Shown: one piece after another, positions 27,853 to 37,794 of the stretch | Numbering within the stretch: position 1 is the stretch's first letter | Layout: each line of letters begins with the position of its first letter | DNA from: Toxoplasma gondii ME49 | Lineage: Eukaryota; Apicomplexa; Conoidasida; Eucoccidiorida; Sarcocystidae | Reading direction: 5' to 3' | DNA length: 64,000 nucleotides | Assembly: GCF_000006565.2 (NCBI RefSeq) | Contig: NC_031477.1 | Location: 5,852,183 to 5,916,182 of the forward strand | The notes under the pieces: generated by a model | What the model saw: only the letters and a program-made list of their open reading frames with translations | Databases searched by the model: none | Told to the model about the DNA's origin: nothing | Made by a program: the position numbers and the translations under genes

Positions 27853-29245
27853 GGCTGATGCCAGAGGAAGCAAGTTTTTTACCTAGGGGTACAACTGGCG
27901 CATGGAGCTGCTGTCGGTACGTTCGCTGGTGAGTGTCCGTCTCTGTGGGGGTGGGTGGTACCTGCTGTAGTCTCAGGGCGTTCGAATCCAACTTCGAGTA
28001 ACACTGTCCTCAGCAAATCTGCTTTCGGGTCGCGCTTTCGTGGCTAAAGATGTATGGCTATGTATACTCATACCGCGATACAACAGGATGGGAATACTGG
28101 GATGCGGATATAATCGACAGAGAGCAGGCTGAATCTGCCGAGATATCGTCACTTGAAAACCGCAACAAGGGCACACGCAAGGATATTCACACTGTATAAA
28201 CTGTCACGCGCGTCAAGGGCAACTTCTGCTGCATTCAATGGGACAAACCTCTAACTGCGATGTATTCCGCCGGAGACAAGAGACGCTCGGTGGGCAGATT
28301 TTCGCTGTACATGGATTCCATTTCACTGACGCGAGAAACATCGTTGACATGGTAGCTAACATAGTCGCGTTAAACCCCGCTCGATCGCCGTGTGAATGAG
28401 CGTAAAATCGCCCGCTATTGGGGGTCTAAGTGAGACAGCAAACATTACAGCCTAGGACAGTCAATGATGGTGACCTCCCGCGAGACTGACGCTTGAGCTC
28501 TCCCCGTTTGTCCCCGCACGCATAAACACATCTGCCATTGCACAGTTTTGATTTTATACGGATAGGGAAGTCCGGGAGAAGGTTGACTTGCAGTGATGTG
28601 GTTGTTCATGATGTGACACAGTGAATTACCACTTTGGGATGCAAACATTCGTTTGCTACTCACGTGACCTTGTTTGTCGCATCTAAGCTTTCGACTCTGT
28701 ACAAATGGTGACGCGATAGAGGAGAAATCGAACTTTGCACAGAAGTCTTGTCAGGCAGACGCAATTCTTGTGGGCATGCATTACTGGGATTGCATTCAGC
28801 GAGCTTGCTGAAAACCGGCACCTGGACAAGTCAGAACCCAGTTGCGTATGTGTTAGAGTGAGCCCTGATCAGACACACACCCCATGCGGAACAGCCGCTA
28901 AGGGGATGGGTATACACAGGTCTGCAGCTGAACAATGTTCTAGCATCCCTAACATTTATCACACCGTATAGGCAAACTGCAAAACAAATCGTGCTCTGTG
29001 CACTTTCGGTTGCCTGTGGATACATGAAGGAACTGCCCAATACTGAGATGCGGAAGCGTTGGAACGTTATTCGTACGATTCCAAATGGACGCGGATGTGC
29101 GATCACCGCGCATTGAAAGGGCAAGCACGGGGCCACCTGGTGTAAACACGCCAACTCCGCATGCTTTCTTTTTTCGAAAGCTGCTGCCGCTTTGTTCCCT
29201 CATTGCTTTTCGACTCTACATACGAATGCGGTCTTGCTTAGCGAT
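27853..29245. other. intergenic region after gammaB, no supported gene
   Basis: No exon matching the neighbouring families was found on either strand. Open frames are short and lack splice signals or sequence features of secreted proteins. Confidence 0.45.
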
Positions 29246-29703
29246 ATGAGTGCTACTGGACGCACAAGTGCATTCGCCGTCTGGTTGGGTTTCTGTCTTC
29301 TGGGCAAATCATGTTTGGTAGCCTCGGGACTCAGACCAAAGCGTGAGGGATGCTCTGTTGTGTGCGCCGTGCACCGCGTTTGTCGAATTTACCGTTATCT
29401 TCCCATCCGTACAGTAGTCGACTAGCATTGATTTCTCCCGCAGCATCCACGAATAATCGGCGCTGTCGAGCTGCTAGGTCGCACAGTCCAGGGCACTCCC
29501 GATTCTGCGCAGGGCAAATTTCTTTACTGTACGTTGTGGCTACAGCAACCTCAAGGAAACAACACCAGATAGAGGCAAGCCAGTTGAAGAGTGATAGCAA
29601 CTCTTGTACCTGCCTATCATCATCGGTAGAAACGCATCGATGCACGTCACCTTTGCCTTTTGATTTGGGCATTGACAAGTTCACGAATTACATAATGAGT
29701 TGA
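29246..29703 (+). CDS. predicted small secreted protein, two exons
   Basis: Not recognised. Proposed exons 29246-29342 and 29444-29703, separated by a 101-base intron with a GTGAGG donor and a CTCCCGCAG acceptor after a short pyrimidine stretch; the intron is phase 1, like those of the flanking family. The product is 118 residues. It starts with a typical signal peptide (AFAVWLGFCLLGKSCLVASG, residues about 9-28), followed by a Ser/Thr- and Cys-rich mature part with basic patches and no clear domain. It lies between units B and C; I found no counterpart between units A and B. The signal peptide is the main evidence. Confidence 0.4.
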
Positions 29704-31107
29704 CCACCCGGTGTTTCAATGTCTGATGCTGGTGCCCCACTGGGCACCTTTTGTAACGGTTAGTACTGGATCAGCCGCTGGATAGTGGGGACACTACCTC
29801 CGATGTGGAACATCGGGGGGTGCACGGGTTTTCAATCTCGATGAGAGACCCGCAGCCGCAGGTTGGGGGTCACTACTCCTCTGTTGCGTTTCAAGAGGCC
29901 GCCAACCCCACTGGGCCATGGCGCTGTACATCTCTGCAGCAGTCAAGATTACTGCTCACGGGATGTGGGCGAAACCCTGAAAATGTGAAGCCTTTAACTG
30001 AAACTGTAGAGAACCAATACTGGTCCTGCTACATCCGGGAATGCTCGTTTTCAAGGGTCGGTGACGCGCCCGGCCGTGCCACCAGGTAGAGACATCGATA
30101 TCTTCTAGTGTTCTTTTTCACTTCCGCCGGGTAAGCAGTGATGTGGCTATACATGTTTCTCTCAAAAGTTAGAGAAAGTTGCGAGCTCCGACTTGATGTT
30201 TTTGTAGGTGTGCTCGCCGTGCTCGATCTCTAACCCGCGGTCCAGCTGCTCAACCCGTTAGGATACCTCTCTACCCCAACACACACCCCTCCCCAGTTGT
30301 GATCAGTCCCCTATTCGTGTTTTCGTGTACTTGTTCGTTCCGAGCTGAGCGTGAGACCAACTGCGAGTGGACCTAGACGAGGAGAAACCTCTTTTTTTTT
30401 CAAGTTTCTTCCCACCATCGCACGAGTTTTCCGAGAACATCGGAATGTAATATACAAGAAGGCGGTCATCGAGGTTCTGCTCCTGTCGTCACCCGCCTGC
30501 AGCTCGTCGTTGCTCGGCATGTGTAGAACGTTTGAAAATGTCAGGAACTGTTTGCAGGAATCGGGAAAAAGCGCGGTCTATTCAGGACCAGATATATAAT
30601 TGCGGCAACAGTGTCGAGACGTTATCTAGAGAATGGCTGAAAATCGCAAAACTGGCGGAAGACTAACAGGCATCAATCGGCATCTGTGTTCCCCTTCAGT
30701 GCTGTTGGAAAGATTTTTGTTTGAATTGTTTTTGCCTCTATTGAGTGGGATGTGTACAGGGTCATACCATTAAAAATAAGTGTAATTGGGGCCCGGCTGA
30801 AGAAGACTTGGGCCGTCTCATTCCTGGTATCCTTCCCCAACACAGCTCTCCACTGGTCGCTGTATCTCGTCCGCCTGTACCTCGTCTTGCCTTTCGGTGT
30901 TTCCTCGTGACATGTCAGTCTCTGCTTCACGTTGTACTTCCTTCTATTGCATCGCCTCGGTTCCTTCTTGCTTTCGCTTCTTTCCTTTTCCTCCGCACAC
31001 CGCAGCCCTCTTCCTCCAGTTCAGTTTCTCTGCTTGTCTCAGTTGGTGCTCACCACCACGATTCGTGTCTCTTCCGAGAGCATTTTCTTCTCGCCGAACG
31101 AAATAAA
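29704..31107. other. intergenic region and promoter/5' UTR of alphaC
   Basis: No supported gene. The 250 bases before alphaC are strongly pyrimidine-rich, matching the stretch before alphaB, and probably form its 5' UTR and promoter. An open frame runs through this stretch into alphaC exon 1 from 30745 but looks non-coding. Confidence 0.4.
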
Positions 31108-33697
31108 ATGGATTCCCCCTCCTCACTTTCAACCGTACACAGGTCTACCCTGTTCTCCACCACTGCTTCGGTACCTACAAGTGGTGATGCTGTTCGGTCT
31201 CCGCACCCTCCCGCGGTGGCACATGGAACTCCAAGGGACGGTGATGCTTCCATCCAGCTGCGGACGCGGTTCGCGCCCAATCGGAGAACATCGCCTCCAT
31301 GGAGAAGAAAGCAACAGGGGAATCGCCAGCGTACCTTCCTTCGCCATCGTCTTCACTTTCTCTTGGCCGTCAGTCTCACGGCTCTGGCAGCCTCACTAGT
31401 TTTTCTGAAGCGTTTTTATTTTGCATGTGTCCTCAACGCGAACACGCCTCCCCTGTCTCCTGCTTTCACTCGTGGTATGCTTCCTGCTTCGCTCCCGTCT
31501 TTACCTTCCCCTTCTTCGTTGCGTTCGCCGTCTCCTCCGTCCCTGTCTGAACCCTTATGGAGGGGAAGCGTACAGCGGAGGCTCGCGGAGAAACAGGAGG
31601 AGAGCATGTCTCCCGCCTTGTTGGATGTCTGTGCGCCAACCAGTAGAGAAGGGAACGAAAGCGAAAACGGTGGAGGAGCGCCGCGTGCTAGTGAAGAGGT
31701 GCTGACCAGCGGTCAAGGCGTAGGGAGACAGGAACAGAGCGTTTCCAGTCGTAGACGCCGAAGAGCAGCACCTGTGGTGGACACAAATGAAGAGCCTCAG
31801 GACGAAGATGCGGCTGCAGAGAACCAAGGTGAGGAAGTCAGGAAGTATGAAGTGCTTTTTTGCTCGGTGGTGCAAGGTTTTTTAGCAGTTCTGTTTAGCG
31901 ATTTACACAGAGATGCTGCCAGAGCATTTGCCTGCTGCTTGAGCTTTCTGTGTTACGTCGTGAGCGTGTTTTCATTTATGTGATGAGTGTCTTTTCCTTT
32001 CCCTGGTCGGTTCGTCTGTGCGTCACCGATTTATATCGCACGAGTTCAGTCCCCTTCGCTCCATAGACACCTGCAGAGCGAGCCTTCACGATTATTCTTG
32101 CTTTGTCTCGTGTTTTATGCTTTCGTTTGTGTTTTTCATATGATGTGTATTTGCTTGCTGGTTGCGCTTCCCTTCCTCTGGCCTTGCGTCGACATATTCG
32201 TCCCTGTTTTCCTCCTTCATTTGAATGCAATTGTGGTATGTGTCCGGTCGCAGACAACTTCCTTATCGTTAGTATCCTCGCGGACGTCTGTGTACGTTCA
32301 TGGAACTTGCCCTGCTGAGGACCTCAATGTTACGTGGTGTTTCGAGTCCGATCATGGGCGTCTGTGTGTCAGGACGTATGTCTTCCGCTGCAGCTAAACG
32401 TGGCATCGGTACCAAGAGCAAGAGGAAGCCCGCCGACATTGAAAGTGATGATGGATCTGTTGACAACTTGCCGACCAGCAAGACGGTTCATCAGTTGCCG
32501 GAAAAAAGACCGCGTTGGAGACTTCGTGTGAAACCATTTGTTGACATTCGGTCGCGCCTCCTCAGTGAGGATGAGCTGCGTGCTCGCCTTGTTGTTCCAG
32601 AGCTTATCCCGACTCGTAAGACTGAAATCGGGGCAAGGTAGCTTAGGGTTGATAGACCAGATACGTGCAACAGAGAGTGGTGGCCGGATGAATGCCAGTA
32701 GCAGTACCTTCGGGTTTCCTCAGAAAAGTACTGACACAGTTGACGGTTCGTTGCGGCTGTGCTTCGCATGTCCCGTCTCAAAGGCCGATCAACGAAAAGG
32801 AACGCTGAATGTCAATGAGTGGGGTCTACAGCGCATGACAAGTGGCGGGTGTCGCTTGTGTGGGCAAGATGGTTTGAGAGCAATTAAACAACTAGATGAG
32901 AATCTTTATGTACACGTATATGGATGCAAACGCATTAGGGGCAATCGATCCGGCACATAGTGTGTGTGTGGAATGAGGTGTAGAAAAAAACGTTCCACAG
33001 TCACCTGTAGAGTACCCAATGAATACAGTATTTGGCGAGTTGCGTATTAGGTGTATGAGCTTGCAGATTCAAAACCAAGATGGCGTGGTTCTTGAGAAGC
33101 TGCGCAGGGGCGGCGGCGGCAACACTTGCGTATAGTACGAGTGCTCTTGTTTTTCCTGTTTCAGCGGAACAACTTCCTGCCTGGTACAATTTCTACAGGG
33201 TGTGGTTTGAGCGTTTAGCAGTGACAGTGTCAAAGACGCAGTGGCGGGCAAGGTCACTTGGACGAGGGGTACAGGAAATCAACTGGTCGTTGCGTGGAAT
33301 CGCCAATTCACTGCTTGCAATTAACCAGTTTCGGGAAATACGAAAAGCACTGCCAGGTTGCTCCGACACAGCGCTCGAATGGAGAGCCGTAAATGCCCAG
33401 GAGCGGCTGGAATCTGGACTGCGACAGGCGTTGATCAACGTTTTGGGGACCGAAATCAGCTTCTGCGTAGAGCAGTTAGAGGCGGAGCTGTTGCGGATCG
33501 CTATCGGGGCATCAATGGGAGTCCACCGCGCAGCTGTGAAAAGACGGCGGGAAGCTGCATTCGTTGGCGTTGATACTACAGATCCGTTCTCCGCTCTCCT
33601 TGTGAACTATGCTAGTGGTGAGATACCAAGCAATTCCGCAAAAATGCGGAAGTCATGCGGCACGGCGCTAGCAGGATGCGGTCGGAAAGGAAACTGA
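31108..33697 (+). CDS. alphaC: RRLAE-motif protein with recessed membrane segment and NLS-like exon
   Basis: Proposed exons 31108-31828, 32373-32615 and 33165-33697 give 498 residues; phase-1 introns at the same places as in alphaB. The start ATG (AAATAAAATGG context) was chosen because upstream sequence is pyrimidine-rich leader. Exon 1: hydrophobic segment at residues about 84-103 (LLAVSLTALAASLVFLKRFY), Pro/Ser-rich linker, RRLAE at 157-161, then SSRRRRRAAPV and an acidic tail. Exon 2: KSKRKPADIE and KRPRWRLRVK, NLS-like, ending LIPTR as alphaB ends LIPKR. Exon 3: shared helical domain with LRQALINVLGTE, LEAELLRIAIGASMG and LLVNYASGE. The domain is about 120 residues shorter at its end than in alphaB. 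Inferred ASP5 substrate exported through the dense-granule route; host-nucleus targeting is only suggested by the basic clusters. Confidence 0.62.
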
Positions 33698-34818
33698 GGT
33701 CCACCAGTGCGGTGGATTTTTTTGGTGATTATAATCTGGTTTCACTAGGGAGAACGGTGTGACCATGCCAGTATGACTGTCCATGTGGCGCATGTATCTG
33801 CGTGAGCAATTGTAGTGCCTGCGCAGTGCTCTAACTAGAAGGCGGAAAAGCATCCGTCCCGGTGCAGCCAAGGCGGATGGCATAGCAGCTTGGTCGCGGG
33901 GTTCCACAAAGCCTCTCTCGCTTATTCTCGTTCAAAACGTCATCACAGCTCGTAGCTCTTTATTGGTTCGTCAATCCCTCAGCACGTACGACAGCTTTAA
34001 ACAGCGGCGTCTCTCCCTTTGCAAGTGTGCCTGCCTGCGTGGTGATTTACTTGACGTCCATCTGGTTATTTACAACTGGGCTCTCCACAGCAAAATATGC
34101 ATCTTTTTAGCTAGCCACTGCGGATCTACGCGGTCGGGGCACGCAGCTCACAGCTTGTTGCTTGACAATCCACCAATGTGCGTACCAGTTTAATCTCTAT
34201 GTTTGGACAGATGCATGTGTCAGTCTGTCTCTTCATGAATGGCATTTTGTAGGCTCAGTAGGTATGGTTGCTGTTCTGTGCAGGTCCCAGAGTTTACCTG
34301 TGCGACAATGTATAGCATGTATCTCACGGTGGGATAGGGGAAGTGCTTAATTCCAGACACGTAACGATCTGGATGCCAACGTTTACTTGACTGTGGGAAT
34401 ATGCTTGTGAAGAGGCCTTTACACGTCAAAACGCGTGTAACAGGGAAGTATCTACACTTCCCCTGCAGCGCAACTTGGAGAGCGAAAACTGAAGTTGTCG
34501 AGGACGATGTGTCTGCCATGCATGTTTGGCCATGGGGAGTTAACTCGGGCCTTACCTTCGCTGGCATGACTATAAGACAACAGCGACACGTATCCTGTGA
34601 TGTATCGGTTGTTTTTGTCGTGCCTGGACATGGCAATCGTAGCTGACGAAGAACCGTGGGTAGGGGACGCAGGGCCGAAAAGTATGGTCGGATGTAGGGT
34701 GTTGTCGGCATCTTGCTCGCTCGCATGCCTCTGATACAGATTGTCTCACGTCTCAAGGGCATGTTTATATGCAGTAACATGACCATATATAACTGCGGGA
34801 CGCCGATTCGTTGTGCTT
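33698..34818. other. intergenic region between alphaC and betaC
   Basis: No supported gene. Open frames are present on both strands (for example 34220-34786 on the minus strand, 188 codons) but they have no recognisable features, no partner in the other units and composition typical of non-coding sequence. Confidence 0.4.
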
Positions 34819-37300
34819 ATGCGCAGTAGAGCTCGCGTTCTCTGTCTGTGCTTGACAGATCTGCCGTGGCGCTTGATGGGTCGGATACCCCTCGAAGAAC
34901 TTTCCGGCTGGCTCGCACGAGAAGAAGACATCAGTAACCGTGAGCAAGCTCAAAAGACGGGTGGAGGGAAACCATGAGAAGGGAAGCACATTAGCCGGAA
35001 ACCCACCCCGATGGTAATCAGAAAAGGGAACGGCTCCGTTTATTGCTTTTTGTTTCTCTCTTACGTTCCCGTGATCATATTCCCGGTCCTTCCTCTCCTC
35101 TGGCTCCAGCCTTTTTCTCCTCAATGTCTTCGGTCCAGTTAATGACTCAGCAAAACATTCTATCTTTGTGCTGTGTATACTCGGCTTGCGTGGCAGCCTG
35201 CTGTTCGCTGAAGCTGTTCACTTTGCTGTTGTCTTATCGTTTGCACCGTCTTGGTGTCTTCACTCCGTGTTCGTTTCATCGCCAGTTACGCCGTCTTTTG
35301 CGTTGCACTTCCGTCGTTTTCGCGGACTTGGGTATACGTGCTTACTGTCCCTGTTTTCTTTCCCTGCTGTTCTTCTACCTGGTTTAGAGATACCGGAGGA
35401 CTCTCTGTTCAAACGCGCTGTTCAAGCAGAGATCGAAAGTGAGTCTGATTACAAGCGCAGGCATGTGAACGGGGTTGGAGGACCCATCATGGGGCCTCTG
35501 TGGCGGCACCACATCGGGAGAACTATCTACAACGACTGTAGTAGTTCATTCCCTCAGATGGATGTATCTGGGGAGCACTGATTATATGTATGACTACAAA
35601 TACATATTTATTCTCACCGTACAATTTTTGATCACCTGGAACGATAATTTCCATTGTAGTGAAGACCTCTAGACGCGAGGGGATGCGCGGAGATGGCCAG
35701 GGGATTGATGTGCGTACGGCTTTGCATGCTGGTACCCCTTCATATGTGCATACGGGGGGTCGTTTCGTCGGTGGCGATTGGAGCATGTAGTTATGCATGT
35801 GTATCCACGTACGCACGTATATGCGTCACCGGATGTGTATATATGTAAGTACATAGGTGAGCATGTGAGGGTCAAGGCGCACCACACTTGTCAAGCTGTG
35901 GGGAACTACATGGCTCTTGAGGCACAGTATCCTATATTTTCTTTGTAGGGAACATCAGGAAACAAAAGTGTTCACTTGGAATTTTGTGTGGTTTTTCTTC
36001 CCTTCTCTCTTCTCAGGAACCACTGAAGTGACAGAAGACTCACAGGATACACTTCCACCGGGGCGGGGAAAAGTCCACATCAGGTGGAAAGAATTCAGTC
36101 ATTCTGAAACTGCGGCGCCCGTTTTCACAGAATTCCTATCGGAGGCAGGTTCGCATCTATCATTGCCAAGCTAGTTGAGTGGAATGTATTTTGACGGATC
36201 TGTTGCGAGAAGCGTTTTCTCACTTGCGCTCGCCTGAGGCGCTGCACATACAGCAGTGGTTTACAGCTCTTATTTTGAAACTCATACGTCCAAACTGCTC
36301 TAGGTATCTATGTAAGCAAACTGTACATGTACATTGCTGGCAGGTAGGTGAATATGAAGGTCAAGTGGATGGGTAAGCACTCGGATGTTTCCGTTAGCAA
36401 ATATAGAGCCACTATCCTCTCTCTATCTTCTCAATGTGAACATATACATGCTCGCGTATATACCTACAAGGACGGGTGGAGAATGCGCAGAGTCGGACTC
36501 ATGACGACACTCTGTTGTATGTGTACGTTCTCTTACATAACATCTGCCTGTGGCGGTGGGCATTCGTAATCCCAAATGTCGCACTGGTTTGGACGGTGAC
36601 TTCGCATTTACCGGAGAGAAGGAATGTGTATCCTAGACGTAGCTGCCTATGGGGGCCCTCTGCCACGCTATTACCGCACAAAATGCACGCCATTTTCGTC
36701 ATAACTCAGTGACCCGTACAGGGCAGTAGGCGTTCACGGGCGAAATGTGCTGACACTGGAGACGCGAAAACCGGCTCTGTAATGTATGTGTAAAATTTTC
36801 AGTCTTATGCAGCCGTAGTTCTGCTTATGTGTGGCTGTGTGACAGTTCGTTCCTCCCAGGTGTTCGCGACGGCTTCGTCAGATATGATGCAGCGTTCTGC
36901 GTCTGCACTTAAACTGAGTCGTTGGAAGCTCCGGAAATCTCCCACGCTGAGTATGTTGGGGTTGGTGCTCCGTACAATAGTCCGAGGAAGCCTCCTTTTG
37001 TCGCAGGCATCCTTCCTAACGCAGGAGTATCCTTCGTTGAAGAAGGATGAGGCATTCCTCAGAAACATAAAAAGTCTGAGGTTGTCACTGGGCACCAGCT
37101 GGAGGACACTCTCTGTAGACCCGGCAACGGCGCGTACCTTGCAAGATGTTCTTGATAGGTTTTCTTTAACGGCAACACGGAAAACCAGACGGAGGATCTC
37201 GTCCTCCACATGGACCTTCTACAACGAGGGTACCCGGCTTGAAGCTGTCGCCGACAGTGAGCAAATGACTCTCCATCGTCAGATGAAGAGCGAAAGATAA
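34819..37300 (+). CDS. betaC: family gene with signal-peptide exon and helical C-terminal domain
   Basis: Proposed exons 34819-34933, 35388-35438, 36017-36148 and 36813-37300; all phase 1, 261 residues. Exon 1 encodes MRSRARVLCLCLTDLP and then IPLEELSGWLAREED, comparable to the first exons of the gamma genes. Exon 2 encodes IPEDSLFKRAVQAEIE. Exon 3 ends FLSEA; its last 18 bases follow a TTTTCACAG and correspond to the micro-exon of betaA and betaB, so here the micro-exon is either fused to the preceding exon or separately spliced. The last exon carries LSVDPATARTLQDVLDRF and TFYNEGTRLE, matching the two conserved blocks of betaA/betaB, plus an Arg-rich ATRKTRRRI. The acceptor of the last exon was chosen to keep phase 1. 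Probably secreted. Confidence 0.52.
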
Positions 37301-37794
37301 AAGTACCGCAGTTTAGAGCACATTCAGGTCTGAATATCCAGCACTGGCGAGTAGATGTAAACAAATTTGTTATTCTGAAGCCATCTGGCACGCTTGGACA
37401 GGTGTCGAAGTGCTACCAACGCCTAACTTGCGTGTGTTTCCTGCCGTGGTGGAGGATGTTGGAATCCCGTGTTACTCTCTCGCCTTCAACTCGTCCGCAG
37501 AACGTGTGTGAAAGAAAGAGCGGAGCGCTGGACGGTTTGACTCCAGTAAAGTAATTTGCGTGAAATAAGCGTGGCAGGGTAAAGGCTTTTCGCGACCTCC
37601 AGGCGGTAGGACGTAAAGCACTAGTGATGTTTGATGGCAGTGAATCAGGAAAAAACGTGTCATATTGAGGTGGCAGTACGTAGCACCGCAAACATGGTGA
37701 GGACTGCCCGTCCGTAATGGAGATGCAACGCTGGCGCTGTCCTTGTGAGATGCCTTCGGGAAAGCCTTTGGATGAAATCTTCCAATGTCCCCCC

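Noticed and set aside
27978..27995. GTTCGAATCC resembling a tRNA T-arm
   Set aside because: Flanking bases do not pair to form a T-stem, and no acceptor or anticodon stem could be found on either strand.
30745..31107. N-terminal extension of alphaC upstream of the chosen ATG
   Set aside because: The frame is open but the sequence is pyrimidine-rich leader, and alphaB has no matching extension.
35168..35438. Hydrophobic frame MLCILGLRGSLLFAE reading into the IPEDSLFK exon
   Set aside because: The sequence directly before the exon is a pyrimidine tract ending in TTTAG, as in the other copies, so it is intron; a better first exon lies at 34819.
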